64,000 nt of DNA, from contig JAYKAV010003423.1 in NCBI GenBank assembly GCA_035582835.1, positions 78,281-142,280 of the forward strand, read 5' to 3'. Numbering within the stretch: the first letter of the stretch is position 1; every line of letters starts with the position of its first letter. Below the pieces are notes generated by a model. That model was not told the DNA's origin, did no database searches, and was given only the letters and a program-made list of their open reading frames with translations. Shown in pieces: positions 1 through 13,622 of this stretch. The translations under genes were made by a program, and so were the position numbers. This DNA comes from Phoebastria nigripes (lineage: Eukaryota; Chordata; Aves; Procellariiformes; Diomedeidae).

Positions 1-624
1 CCTACTCTCCGCAGGGGTCAATTTTTCATTTTTGTGAACATGCAACTCTAATCAATGCTGCAATTAGATGCATATTCACAGGGAAAAAAAAGGGTAACTC
101 TTAGCAGCAGAGTTACAAGATACTTACACAGCACTGTTACTATATCAGTTCCTATCTTTAGCTTTTAGAAGCATGGCAATACTGCTGGTTTAACTTAGCA
201 ACTATATAGATGAAACACAGCTCCATTATGTACATCTCATTAGATTTAGCTCACATATTTTAAATAGTGAAGCCAAAAATCAGCAAGCACCCTTGTATTA
301 TAGAAGAGCTTAGACAAGCCTCCTACAGCAGCTTCCTATCCTTTCCTTTAAATGAAAAGGCATTTTAGGAAACCTGTCTTCACCAGGCTTTCTTCAGTCT
401 TATGTCCTAGTATATACAACTGAAATAACTGAAATACACACTTGCTAAATATGCAAGATAATGTTTCATTTTGCTTGCTTGAAGAATTCAAATTGCAGAA
501 AAATGGAAAAAATGCTTTAGAGAATAAGCAGGTTTTCCTTCATACACAGAAACATATTGTGCTGAAGATTACTAAAAAGATTTCCCCAAAATTATTCTTC
601 CACAACATCTGTAATTGCTAAAAG

Positions 625-1402
625 GACTGGAAAAAAGAAAGTGTCACTCCTATCTTAGAGAAGGACAAGAAGGAGGATTCAGGGAGCTACAGACTGCTCA
701 GCCTCACCTCAATCCCGGGAAGGTGATATAGCAAGTAATCCTAGAAACCATTTTCAAATATATGAAGGACAAGAAGGTCATCAAGAGTAGTCAGAATGCA
801 TTTATGAGGGGTAAACAGTGCTTAACCAACTTGATAGGCTTCTACAAAGAGGTGACTGGCTCAACAGAGGAGGGGAGAACAATGGATGCTATTTACCTTG
901 ACTTTGGTAAGGCTTTTGACACTGTCTCCAATAACATCCTCACAGACAAGCATACAAAGTACAGGCTAGATAAATAGACAGTGAGGAGTTCCAGGGAAGC
1001 ATGCAGAGGGCGACAAGCCACCACCAGCTGTGCAACACAAAGGCAAAAGTCAGCACCAACTAGGACAACTCCATCTCTGCTTCCAACCTGAAGAACTTGT
1101 TAACCATTTCCAGCCATACCAGTCTAACGAAAAATACTGCCTAACCTATTACATACAAGCTGCACCAGGGGAGGTTTAGACTGGACATTAGGAAGCATTT
1201 CTTTACCAAGAGGGTGGTCAAACACTGGAACAGGCTTCCTAGAGAGGTGGCTGATGCCCCAAGCCCATCAGTGTTTAAGAGGCATTTGGACAATGCCCTT
1301 AACAACATGCTTTAACTTTTGGTCAGCCCTGAATTGGTCAGGCAGTTGGACTAGATGATCATTGTAGGTCCCTTTCAACTGAAATAGTCCTATTCTATTC
1401 TA
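625..1402 (+). mobile_element. CR1 LINE fragment, internally deleted, with 3' terminus
   Basis: A plus-strand, 5'-truncated CR1 retrotransposon. The frame at 762-977 encodes a reverse-transcriptase piece with the CR1-type stretch LDFGKAFDTVSNNIL, and the sequence upstream to about 625 resembles the preceding KKxxxEDxxxYR segment of the same domain. The central half of the domain is missing: after about 985 the match is lost until about 1165, where the C-terminal part resumes (LDIRKHFFTKRVVKHWNRLP, then the REVADAP region). The element ends in the usual CR1 3' tail, with the ggaccctttcaact-type segment followed by short ATTCT repeats at about 1385-1402. Several stops and the large internal loss show it is old and inactive. 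Confidence 0.85.
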
Positions 1403-1834
1403 GAAGAATAATGAATTGTACACTAGAGACACAAGTCATATTTTCCTTTGGCAACCAAATAAGAGAATTGGCTTTACTTGAGCACCAGAAAGACAAAGAA
1501 GGGAACTCTAGAAGAGATGTGTATCTGGAGAATGCATCTGTTCATTAGACGGATGCTCCTTAATCAAGCCCTTTTCTCTCAAAGAGAGTTGAACATGAAA
1601 TGGAAGGTTAAAAGGGGGACAGAACTTTAATCAGACCAGCAAGAATCAGAACTAGAAGATATTCTTTACAGACACCCACACTATAGTTATGCTGATTTAT
1701 TGATGATGACTGTTCTAAAGCATTAAAAAAAAAAAAAAAAAACCCAAACACCACGTTAAACTTGAAAGGTTTTCTTCTTAATCTTCCTAGCGTATGAAAT
1801 AATAACTGCTGCTGCCCTCCCCAGCTCATAGATT

Positions 1835-1950
1835 AAATGATACATCAAACAAGAGAGGTTGAAGTAAATTGCCCAAAGCCAACGAGGAATTAGTTTTAAC
1901 AGCAATAATTAAAAATCAGGATGTCTTACCACCACTCTTCTGCTTCTATC
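1835..1950 (-). mobile_element. Possible MIR-like SINE relic
   Basis: The stretch reading agagaggttgaagtaaattg, then cccaaagcc, resembles the reverse complement of the conserved MIR core (gagaggttaagtgacttgcccaag type). The match is short and diverged, so this is tentative. Confidence 0.35.
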
Positions 1951-2362
1951 AGTAGACAACAGTTTATCCTTTCAACAGCTATCACAGGGAAACAGAAACG
2001 TGAATTAATTTGAACAAGGTGCTTCCTATTAGATTGTGCAAAATGAGGAAAAGATGCTTTTGACAAGTGACATTTTCTATAGAGGAAGCTAACATTNTGA
2101 TAGAAAATATTAACTCATTTCCTTTTAACATGTGGCTAAAATGATAGTCCCTCTCCAGCTGAGAGGCTGGAGAGCTTCTGCAGCTAGCACAGATCAACAT
2201 TTCTTGGTTTATTGTTTGAAACTCAGTATTTCATCAAATAAAAGTAGCCCTGAAAATCTATTCCTTTCTACAACCCTTATGACTCCTTAGAGAATGAAAA
2301 TCCAGAAAGAGCTAGTTCAAAGAATTTAGAACAGTCTAGGCCTTGATCTTTTAAATGGATTT

Positions 2363-2375
2363 CCCCCCCCCCCCC
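2363..2375. repeat. Poly(C) run of 13
   Basis: Thirteen consecutive C bases inside AT-rich DNA, with no associated gene. The length of such runs is often unreliable in assemblies. Confidence 0.9.
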
Positions 2376-4139
2376 AGATGAAACTTTTTTTCCTTCCTGG
2401 TTTTCAATGTTGCTATCTGCTATTCCTTTGGACTTTACCAAGGCACCAGGCAGGTACCAAAGTGAAGCTAAACAGTGTGAGAATGAACTTTAGCTCTGTC
2501 TAAAAACACAAGTAGAAACACTTATTTATAAACAAAATTAGAATTAAAATCACTAATGATTTGAACTATATTTAACAGACCATTAACATGCAGTTACTGT
2601 ATTTACTGTTTTGCCATTGAAATGAATTGTACACCCAAACAACATGCTAAGAAAAAGTGTTTGTTTGTTCCTAGGCACATCTTTCCTCCCTTCACTGGTT
2701 GCCCAAAATTGAAATAAAAGCTAACACTGAGTAGAACTGTGCTGACCTCTGTTAAAAGGTGCCAATGAATTAAAGTGCTTCAATTCCAGTTGCCACAAAG
2801 ATTCATGCAATTGGCATATATAATCATGGTGATTATAGCACAAATCAAAAATAAGATGGAAAATACTTGCCAACTGGCTAAAAGACAAAGTCTGTATTGA
2901 AGAAATTAGTTGTATGTTTGTTTGCTTTAGGACAAACAGTATGTACGTTACAGAAATATCATGGTACACACTTCTATTTTAGGTCAATTTTGACTTTAAA
3001 AAGCCTGTGCTCCTCAGTGTTCTCTTTCATGTACTTCATGTAACTTCGTATAATTTCAAAAACTTTTTTAGTTGCTCATTTTTGTGTATGTACAGAGCCT
3101 TTCTTCGATCTATCCTTACCAAGGAAACATAACCTTAAATACAGTTGTTTGGATTCTATTCTGAGAAAAAGGGAAGAACTGGGATCTTTCCTGACCTGGC
3201 ACAGCTGAAATTTGAAGAGGGCATTAAAAAAACCTAAACCAAAACCACAAACAAACAACACCCCCCCATCACCCCCCCCAAACCCTCATACTTTCACAGC
3301 TCCTCTATCCTGGAAAGCTGGTGGGTTTTGTGAATGTTTACTGAATAGATAGTATTTCATTTACTGATCTCAGAAGTATCTTACAGAACAGATCAAGATC
3401 GTAACACCATATCTGCTGGCAAAAGGCTAAAAGGTTCTAACGTTCAAAAAGTATATGGCAAATCATTTCTTTATTCCATTTGACTGCCTTCGTATAGCTC
3501 CTCTGCCAGAGACACTATTTTCCCCCTCTCATTCTCATGCCACTTAATTATTCTATGTTAATTAGGGAGATTTAAGTCTTTTAATTCTTTGAAAGTCAGT
3601 TTCCCTATTATATCACCTATATTGCTCTATTCAAATTGAATGGGCATTTCAGACTGGTTCCCAGTGTTGCTTCTACTCAATCTTTTCATTAACTTCGATG
3701 ATAAAACAAAATAGCTGTATAAAATCTGCAGTTAGAAGGAGTCATAAGTATTTTTGAGGATTTAATTCAAAAGTAATTGTAGCAATAAGTGCTCCAAAAG
3801 GAATAACATGAAATTCATCAAGACAAACAGAACACACCATATCTTTTAGAATAAATGAAGCGCATCTATATGAAATAGGGATTAACCAGTCATTCTGTTG
3901 TGACGAAAAGCATCTCATAAAGAGACAGCAAACAGAAAACTGACTGCGAGTCCAAGAGTTTTTTTCTCCTGAGATAGAATACAGCAAGTGTTACAGGCAC
4001 AAAAGAATTCATTATGTCCTACCAGATGCTAATCAATTACAGCTGTGTATTTTTGTTTTGTGCACAATATACACAAAACAAGATGTACACAAATAGGAGA
4101 ACCTAGATCACAGTGAGGTAAGAATTTTAGAGAAGAAGG

Positions 4140-4275
4140 AACAGCACTACGCGTGGTAACAGTTATTCAGTCTAGAAAAGGTTGCCATATAAACAACCAA
4201 ACAGGCTGTCTAGAGATGTTGTGGAATCCCCATGTATAGAGATGATGTGGAATCCCCATCCTTTTAAAGAAGAAA
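4140..4275 (+). mobile_element. Probable CR1 3' relic with a short tandem duplication
   Basis: The segment aacaggctgtctagagatgt, continuing into gtggaatccccat, resembles the CR1 3' region (aacaggctgcccagagaggt, then gtggaatctccatc). It is very diverged and lacks the terminal repeats. Within it the block tagagatgttgtggaatccc at 4211 recurs at 4237 with one change (tagagatgatgtggaatccc), a direct duplication of about 23 bp at 26-bp spacing. Confidence 0.5.
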
Positions 4276-7200
4276 AGATGCAAGCCTCAGGTGTAAGGAT
4301 GGGAAAAAATAGATAGTACCTAGGATTAAGGGAATTTAATTTTCTTTATTGTTGCAGGTTTTTTTTTTTTTTTAAATACAAGCAGCTTCACAAGTCCTAG
4401 AGAAAAAAAATTCACGCTGATTCTGTGAAAAGGAAACAGGATTTTTTTTTAAACCATTATCTTTACAGAGTTGGTGCTTCTACCACTAGAACAAAAAAGG
4501 AAAACTGTAGAAACACTGACATTTAAAGAATGACTAAACCTAAACCATATATTTCTTAAAAAGAATAGATCTGTTGATCTTTCTGATAGCTGGTATAAAG
4601 ATACTAACATTTAAATGTGGTCTTGTAATGTATCTCATTTCATATTGATAAATAGTCTTCTACAAATTAATACAAACCAATGTGAAAACTATCATGGCCA
4701 TACAAAATCAAAACATGTACTGCAAATTCTTATTATTGCACATTAATTTCCGCATACAAAGAAGAACATTGATCTCATTTTATGAACAGTTACACTTACT
4801 ACCAAAATGAAGATGCAGGAATGGAGAGGAAACTCTAGATGACAGAGCAGCTACATGGCACTATCTAAAAATTACATACAACATACCATTACGAGTTCAT
4901 TAGCTTGCAAGAAAAAGGACAATGCCTACTATGCTGTTACAGGAGCTAATAAACAAAAAGCCCGTACGTTCTTTTGAGAAAGTGCAAGTGCAATTTCTCT
5001 ACAACTGTTTGCTGCTTCTGCTGATTCGGAAGCCAAGATACACCTAAAGAAACCTGGAATATTATCACCAGATTGCTTCAGAGTGTCCTTGCCTCACCAC
5101 AGCCAAGGAAAAAAACAGAGAAAAGTACTAGTTGTTGAAGGCGTACTTGACCATCACACAATTTGCTGCAGAAGGAAAGAGACAGCAGATAAAGGAGCTA
5201 GGCAATTCATTTAGTTACAATCATCTCACAAAGCCAGACCACTTCCAGCTAGCAGAATTCTGCTCTGCGTTGTTTTATGTGCAACACTTAATGGTTGGAA
5301 TGCTGCTGTTTCTAAAGAAAGGGAAATAAAAATATTTAAGTGTATACTTCCATTATCCAACCTGACATCTCTGCAGAAAAAAATTACCATGCTGTTGTGC
5401 TGTCTTATAGCATGGACTTATCAGTAGTTTATCATTTCACAAGATAGTCTTATGTACAACCCCATTACTGGATAGCCTCGCTATGAGAGAATCTCATTAA
5501 CAACCTCGTGACTGTTCAGTTTGCCCTATGTTCGGCTTTGAAACTAGAGGTAAAAATATCTTTATACGTGTTTTCTGCTTCTGTGTCAGATACATGGTTT
5601 AGGAGGTCTATCTCTTCAAACATGTTAAGTCTGCTGTCCTCCAAAAAGTATTCAGATGTGTTAGAGAGGTTTATCTGATTTCACTGAATTTACAAAAATG
5701 TCTGAGCATGAACACTTTGGTGGTTTGGCACTTTCTGACATTGAACTGACATTTTTCAAGTGGCAGTGGCATTTAAAGGCATGATGATCTTTACATCTAT
5801 AAACAGCAGGAATAGTGAGGTTTTGAGAGGAATTTCCACAGGCTATTTTCAACTTCTAAGCTTCCTAGTCATACTGCTTATTCACAGCTTTAATAAACAA
5901 TGATAAACATACACTGCCAGGCATAATCTACTCTTCCACATTTAACATTACTATAAAAATATGTTTCAGTCAGCAGCCAAATACAAGAGGTTTGTCTGGG
6001 AACAAACAGTATCTTTTATTAGAACATACGACAGAGTTCAGACAAGAATTTCACACAAACAAGCTCTTTTTCAGCACTCAAAATACACAATGATCAGTCC
6101 CCCAAGTGTCTGAAAAGTTTTGGGTTTCAAGCTTCACTAGGACAAATTTCACTGAATGGTATAAAAATAAAAGGGGATCTCACCATCTGATGTGTTCATT
6201 TTTTGTTCTTGTCTGCTGCAAAACACCAGAACATATCTCAGGTAGGGGTAGAAAGGCAGTAGAATAGACTGTTTTAGGAGGATGGAGAACTCTCATCACT
6301 GCAGCACTTTTCTAAACAGTCTAGACAAATATTGGTCAGGAATAACCTATGAGTAACTGGTCCTGCCTTGGGATGCACGAATCTCCTTTTAAGTCTTATG
6401 ACAGAAATAATTTGCCTTTTTCGATTTTTGTATTTTCCTTCTAATTGAACAACTCCCAGATTGTTGTTACACTTCAGAAAATGTGCACAAGTTTGATTAA
6501 AACTTGATAAAAACTTCCTACTAGACAAATTTATGCATCTTTTCTAGAATGCGTACTTTTTTCTTAAGGGAAAAAAAAAAAAATCCTGCAAATCAGTACA
6601 GACTATTTTTATGAGAACTAATCAGCTCAGCTCACTCTTACCCAAATCTTTACTTTACCAGGACCTGAGAAAGCTGATACATCCTACCACCTCATAAGAG
6701 GTAGCTAAAAAACACACAATGATCTAAAATCCCTCACGATCTCAGGTAACAACTTTAAACATATATGAAAAGGCAGAAATGACAGAATACAGTCCCTTGA
6801 AATGGAGATGCAAGAAGAACGAGGCAATTATCTAAAAATTGCCCATCTGAAGAAACAAGAGTGTTCAAGACTTTCTGACAGTTTAATTTCATAGTGAGAT
6901 TGAATTCCATAATTTACACCTGAGGGATAAGCAAGTTTTATAGCCCTCATCAATACAAAGAAAATTAGCATGGTCAAAATATTCAGTTAGGTCCTGAATC
7001 ATATCAAGGCCAGAGGCAAACACAAACGGAATGGAAATCTGTCCATAAAATCTATGAAACAATTCTTGTCCACAAGTATGTAATACCTGTGGTCCCTTTG
7101 TTATCAAACCTGCAGGTCCAACTGGAAGGTTAATTAAGAATAGAGCTAATTGTTAGAGCTTCAATAATTGTCATCATTAGAAAATTAGAATATCCGGCAG

Positions 7201-10200
7201 CTCTACCAAAATGTTCCATCAGTTAGTTTTATATTTCAGAAGGGAAGGATGGTCTAGTTTCTACATTATTCAGTGTCAAGATACAAATGACTGGATCAAA
7301 TTCTTTCTTTGCTCTGAACCTCCTCCATGAAGTCAGTCAAACTGTTACATCATCTTTAATGCATTTCTTAATTAAAAAATACTACTTTATTTCACAGGGA
7401 CGTAACAAAGATGAATACATTAAAAAGACTGTGAAATAGATATTTTGGTAAAGGGGACCATACAAGGACTTTAAAGAGGTACAAAACAGACACTTAAATT
7501 TGGGCAAGTTTTTTTGCCCTTAAATGCATTAGTGAGAACTCAATCACGTATAAACCAGAAGGCCTATGTTAAACAAATCACAATCCCCCAAAAATTAATC
7601 ACTGGTTTAACTTGATTGATGTTAATGAAGCTGCGACCACTTAAGCCCAGTGGTGTATTTAGCCTTGAGTGCTGTTTCAACTCTCCCCTTTCCAACAGGA
7701 AGTTATTAAGGTAATTCATTTGTAAATTGTGTAAACAGATGCTGGCTATATGAGCTGCCTCTAATAATTTACACATACTTTTGATTAATCGATCTTGGAG
7801 AGGTTTTCTGAAGCACACAGTTACCAGTTTTTCTATTAGAATTTGAATGTATGTTTGTAATACCTGAGCCTGTAAACAGAGATCTAATTTGTTTTAGATC
7901 AGTTTTTCAGAAAACTCTTATTATCGAGGCCACTTTAAGTAGTAGTTTCCATTAAAAAAAACATCTTTCCATTAGCAAGTCCCAAATATCACAAACATTA
8001 ATAAAACCTAGCATCAATACCGTAAGAGGGTAAAAACTAATTTCACTTAAAACCCAAACTGAGATAGTTTAAATGATACCAAGATGAGAAGATTTACAGC
8101 CTATAGAGACATTGAATGATTACTATTTCTCCTTGTACTAATGATGTCATACTTCAGTTCTAAAATAGTAGACTTNAATAGTCTTCATGAGAAAAAGAGA
8201 AATCCAGATAAGAAACTAAGCAGCTACCAAAACAACATTGGATAAAGGGTAATTTTATATGCCAGCTGTCATAAAATCTTCCTGGGATCAAATGTGTAAG
8301 CTCTGCACTGTGAATGTCACTTTATTTTACAAAGCCATGAATAAAGGAACATGCCAAAATATTACTGAACAACTTACAAACTTATAAGTTTCAGGACAGA
8401 TGTGCCCCAATTTGTTTATTTTGCCATTAGTCAGCTGTAACTGTGATGCAGGTCCAGCTGAAATGTTGGTCTAAAGTGATAAGATCATCATGCCCTCATT
8501 TTGAGGCTAAAAGCACACAAAATTCCAAGTTTTAACCATTAGGAAAGAATGTCCAAAACGTACACGACAAATCTCCATATTATTTCAATGACATATTCAT
8601 CAAGTGAACCTAAAAATCTTCCTAACATGCTCATATTACAAAGATAAAACAAATACCAGGATTAGTTTGTTGTGGTTTTTTTTTTTTAAATCCCAAAGTT
8701 ATTTTGAATTAATCTCAATTTGCCCTGCAGTATAATATTATTTTTCCAAACAAAATAAAACAAGAAAATTAAATTAATCCCACGGACAGAGAAAAGCAGT
8801 GTTAAAGCTCACATTATAAGGCCACACGTTAGCAATTCATTTTGGACAGATGGAGCAGTGTATTGGAACAACAGTAGAAAAAACTTCATGCTCCTAAGCA
8901 ACTCTGTTCCTAAAAAGCGAGCGTGCAACACACCAAAATTTGTCTACAGAAATATTTGACACTAACATAATTTCTCCTCTACGCTTTCCTTGTAAATTAG
9001 CAACACATTTTCAAAGACATCACAGTTACACAGTAAGTAGAGAAATAAGTAAAAAAGAGTAAAAAAATCTTCAGCGTGACAAGCTCTTGAGCAAGATAAC
9101 ATTGCCAAAGTGCTCAAAATAAAGACTTATGACAAGATATAGAAACAAACACGGGCTGAGTGAATTTGAGTCAGCGGAATGTGCTCATCAGAATTCAATG
9201 AAAAGGAATTCTGAGAGAAGTAAATAGAAGATGCACCTATTTGAACGTTTTTACTCCTGTCCACAAAGGTTTAATAGCACTTTTTTTTGCATGCACACAA
9301 AAAGTATTTGCAGTAAATTCAGTGCTGATAAAAGATGCCAGATTGATAGCCCTAGGGACTGAGTTTCTCTGTATACACAGAACAGATATAGCATGGAGTG
9401 AGAAAGTTTGTACCCCTGCCAAAATGCCTTACAATACACAGCTTATGCAACAGTCTTCACATACAGAACCCTTTGCCTCTCCACTGAAAATGTCAAAAAT
9501 ATTGCTGCTTAGTGTTATATTATAAGGGAAAATAAGACATGGACACTGTTATTAGCATCAGTAGGGACAGAATTCAAGGCATCAGCTCATTTAAAAATGT
9601 TTATTTTTGTGCTGAATGGCTCTTTTGTCAGCTGTGAACTTTGCTGCAGTGTTTGTAAGACTGCAAAGTCAATCTGCACCTGGTGTGAAAATGTGTTCCT
9701 ATTAAACAGCATGTTATTACAACAGAAAAATAGCAAAGGAGGAGTGGTTTAACATAATTTTTTTTTTTCAAATAAGCTTATATTAACATGACCATACACT
9801 TAGTGCTCAGAAACGATCTCAAAGGAGAACTAACTTGATAGTTTCACTTAGTTGGTACCTGAGCACTCACTCTCCAGTGATCTGCACAACTGATCCAGCC
9901 CACTTTTAATGGACAGTAATTCCCTATTAATCAGGTTTTCAGCGCTAGGCTGGAAGCTACACTGTCACATGGAGCAGGCAGGCTTCCAAGGAACCTTGGA
10001 TTCTTATTTCCCTTACTACTAATAGCTTGGCCAAACAGCAAAAAAACTCCACCCTCCCCAAATCCAAGTGTCCAGCCATTTTTTATTGTCAACAGATTAC
10101 ACATAGAAAAGCAGTAAGTTAAGGTTTATACAGCATAGTGGCTCTAAATATAAAATTGCTGACCCCATTATAAAGACCAATTTTCACTTTGAAGGAAGAT

Positions 10201-11718
10201 GTCTAATGCAACCCACAGGTTGCAAACTTACTGGATCTCAAACCAGATTGTGGCATAGGATTAAATGCTACTTCAGTNCGTGGGACGTTTCCTTTGTGCA
10301 TGTATGGGCGTGGAGTAGGGGACAGTGATGACAAGGGAATAGGACAAAAGAATGAGGCTACTCTCTGATTTTTAAAAAATAATTCTTCCTAGAGACTCTT
10401 TTCCTGAGTGCACAGCGCTTACAGCACTTTTGAAGAAATCTCTTACCGCTCCTACTATTTTTCTTGGTCACCATCCAAAGTATTACAAAAAGATTATTGA
10501 AGTATGCTGAAAAAAGTAAGTGAAAACAATAATTCTGTGACATCCTGCATCTCAGCAAGGCACAGAGACGTTTCTGCCAATTCAAGCATGTAGCAGGTTA
10601 TTTTATTTTCATATACTGAAGCTAATACGCTTAAACGATTCTTTCAGCTCTTTTTCTGAACATCAGTTCTGTTGTAAGCTTTTTTTTTTTAAAATTCACA
10701 TTAGAGGTGGTATTTGGTAACAGGTAAGCCTTTCAATATATGCATAATTAAAAAAAAAAAAAGAACAATCAATATTAAGAGTANATCTTAAATTTTACAA
10801 TGAGTTAATGATAAAATGGGATATGGTGAATAAAATAGAAAGATAAAGAGTTTCTGAAACAATTATATGCTAACAAACTTAATCTGTATTCTGAGCCAAA
10901 CAGGAGACTCCAATGATAAGTATCACTACCAGGATAAGAAAAATTATGATCCTGCAAATTTCCATTCACGTACCTCTTGGGTTTTTTTGTGCAAGATGGG
11001 AATTCTACTGAATTTGTACTTAAAATGAAGTATGGGCTTAAGAGTTTGAAAAACTGAGATCCAGATGTATGTACTACTGCAATTTTCCCCCTTACTTAGA
11101 AATGCTTGTCAATATTTACTACGGCTAAGTGGTTAATACATAGCAAAATAATACTAAAAGACTAATGCTTTAATATTAACTTTAAAAATAAACTTTAAAT
11201 GGAGCCAAATAAAAGTAAATGCAAAAGACATTTAGAACCATTGAGAAGAAAAATATCTCCTTACTGATCTTTTTGACCCATACAACTAATGAGCTCTTTT
11301 GGTTCAAGCATAGGCTGGAATCCAATCAAACAGGTAACCCTTTTGATTTCTTCTCTGGTTTGTTTCAAAAAACAAACAATAATTTCAGAGCACCCAACAA
11401 TGCACTTAAACTACAAAGACATAAGGCTCTATGAGGTAAGACTGTAAATTCAAATATTTGCATGTGGCAACAGCTGGATTAAACTAGAAAATATATGCCA
11501 CAATCAGACATTAACTTAAAAATAACTGTTCAAATGTCCTTGGGATACACTTTAATGTTTTAAGTATTAAACAACTTTCTGCATTGTAATTGCTAAACAA
11601 AAAATGTACAAAACTTACCATTTTCCTAAGGTTTCAACAGCTTCTCAAGGATAATGACCAGGTTAGAAAGAGGTAGTCCTTTATGCATGCAAGATTCAGT
11701 ATATATCTGGCAGTTCTA

Positions 11719-11733
11719 GGGGGGGGGGGGGGG
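11719..11733. repeat. Poly(G) run of 15
   Basis: Fifteen consecutive G bases in AT-rich, non-coding surroundings. No gene or promoter is near. Confidence 0.9.
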
Positions 11734-12514
11734 CAGAGAATCATAAATTTATCCTATAGAGATCTACAGTTCAATGCAGGCAAGTGCTAAGCTAAAGTAA
11801 ATAAAAATATGAAGAAAAGTGTATCATTTCTAGTGCATGAAGAATGTCATGGCATTTTGGCTTTACTTAGCAAACACTCCTCTGAATAATCTCAATTACT
11901 CTGAACAGCNCATTCAAAGATGGCCCTAGCACTACTGACTGCTCTGACTGGCAACAAAAAATTCCAAAATTCTTTAATTAACCTTAAAATATATGGAATA
12001 CAACATGGTAATATAGTAACTATACCTAACCTCTCTGTGGCCACAGCTATCAATAAGCTTTGATAAGGAATGCTGAATTAGGACATTACTCAACACTTGC
12101 TCTAAGAAAACCAAGTTCTACTTGATGTTCTAGAAGTCATATGAATTACTGAATTATCAGACTAATTAGTAAGAGAGGAAAAAAGCTATTAAAAACATAA
12201 AGTCCAGTTTAAAAATGGATTGAGGTCTATCCCATCATCCAGCTGAACAGTCTGTCCATTTCCCTTAAGGCACAGGGAAGACTATTACAGCACTCAGTAT
12301 AAAAGAGCAAAGTATTTAAAAATAAATTGCAGATATGAAGAATTGCTGCATTCGACAAGGCATTTGCAATCTTTCCTAAATTCAGCCCAGCACCTCTTTG
12401 TGCCACATGCAGATCCGCCAAACAGAGAATAGTGAAGCCAATTTTCTGCCCCAGGTTCTGTTTAATAGAGGTATGTCAAACACACTGACTTTGTTTAGTA
12501 AGTAGGCACGTGTT

Positions 12515-12630
12515 ACTTTCTCATTTTACAAACAGAGAAACAAGATATAAGAAATTAAGCAATNTGCACAAAATCATACAGAAAGTCTACTTTTGAGCCA
12601 TTAATTTGAAGACCAGTCTACCCTGTGATT
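12515..12630 (-). mobile_element. MIR-like SINE relic
   Basis: The plus strand reads ttctcattttacaaacagag, then aaattaagcaat, tgcacaaaatcatacag and gagccattaatttgaagacc. In order, these parallel the reverse complement of a MIR element: ctcattttacagatgaggaa, gttaagtgacttgcccaagg, tcacacagc and agccaggatttgaacccagg. The same blocks at the same spacing make this a good match despite divergence. MIR belongs to the CORE-SINE group, which was active before mammals and birds separated, so an old copy in a sauropsid is expected. One N lies inside at 12564. Confidence 0.65.
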
Positions 12631-13411
12631 GCCAGATGACTCTTGCCTTCTGCACAAACTAGGCAGGGAGCAGGGAAACACGTTTGGAAGGATTCCCCCT
12701 CCCCTTCCCCAGAACTCCATCACACCGTGGCCCCTCACCTGCCACCGACAGGTTTTTAGCACAGTATCCCTGAAGGATGAACTCCAGTTTTGCAGAACTT
12801 GAATACGTTTTGAAGATGGTCCTAAAGTTATTTCTCGTTAAGGCATTATGGAAATTGTTGAAAGGACAACGTCGCTGCTATTGAATTACTGGTTTTACCT
12901 AAAACGTAATTGCAAGACGATATCGGGCAGAAAGAAGCCAACAAGGACTGATGTCGGAGATCTGCCGGAGCAGGATCCTGCACCTGCTGAGGGCGGCAGG
13001 GCGATACAAAGAACCGAGTCCCGAAGTGACTATTTAGCTGCAGACGCGAAGATCAAAGACTCCCATGAAACACCCAGGCAAACCTCAAACTAAATACGTA
13101 GCTCCTGGGACTTCCACCAACAAACCAAGCAGACATCGCTCCACCGGCGCCCGNTAGAGCGTTTCTTGCCGGCCGAAGCCCCCCCACCCGCCTCAACGGC
13201 CAACCGCCGCCACACGTCTTATCCCTCCGGTTTGCTCCAGGGGCACCGCTCCGGGTGAAGGAGCCGCAGCGCCAGCACCTGCCATCCCGGCTGAAGCAGG
13301 CAGCGAGCTCAGCCCGCCCTGCCCGCCCGGTACTGGCCTCCCCTCGCCGCGCGCCGCGGCCGTTTAACCGCCACCCGCGCGCGCTCGCTCGCCTCACGGC
13401 GGAGCTTCGCC

Positions 13412-13499
13412 GCCGCCGGGCGGGCGGCGGGAAGGTGCCGTCCCCGCCGCCTGGCCTTAGGCGGCGGGGACGGCACCTTCCCGCCGCCCGCCCGGCGGC
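13412..13499. repeat. 41-bp perfect inverted repeat with 6-nt spacer
   Basis: Bases 13412-13452 are the exact reverse complement of 13459-13499, with the spacer ggcctt between them. I checked the pairing base by base: the central block gaaggtgccg at 13431-13440 pairs with cggcaccttc at 13471-13480, and the flanking GCC/GGC-rich blocks pair without a mismatch. Pairing stops outward at 13411/13500. Single strands of this region would fold into a very stable GC hairpin. It lies upstream of TFB2M on the CNST side of the shared promoter, probably in CNST intron 1 or its 5' leader. It may be a true palindrome or a fold-back artefact of sequencing or assembly. Confidence 0.95.
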
Positions 13500-13622
13500 C
13501 CTCACCCCCCCGTAGCCCCCGGTCGCGGCCGGGGCGAGCGGAAGGCGGCGGCGGTGCGCGGCACCGCGGGCAACATCTCCCCTTTCCCTCCTCCTCCTGC
13601 GGATAAGCCCCTGTCAGCTCAC

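Larger units (their letters stand above)
1..12940 (-). other. Gene-poor AT-rich region, probable CNST intron 1 or upstream DNA
   Basis: No open reading frame here exceeds about 95 codons, and none resembles a known protein apart from a reverse-transcriptase remnant at 762-977. I looked on the minus strand for consortin coding sequence and did not recognise any. Placing this stretch in the first intron of CNST rests only on gene order (CNST lies head-to-head with TFB2M in human) and on the putative CNST exon near 13.6 kb. Recognisable content is limited to CR1 pieces, two MIR-like relics and homopolymer runs, listed separately. In 1402-1835, 1950-4140, 4275-11,700 and 11,740-12,515 I see only unique AT-rich sequence with short A/T tracts. 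Isolated N bases occur at 2097, 8176, 10278, 10784, 11910 and 12564. Confidence 0.4.

Noticed and set aside
13053..13505. 150-codon minus-strand frame
   Set aside because: Low-complexity Arg/Gly/Ala composition, contains an N codon, overlaps the inverted repeat, and does not resemble consortin or another known protein.
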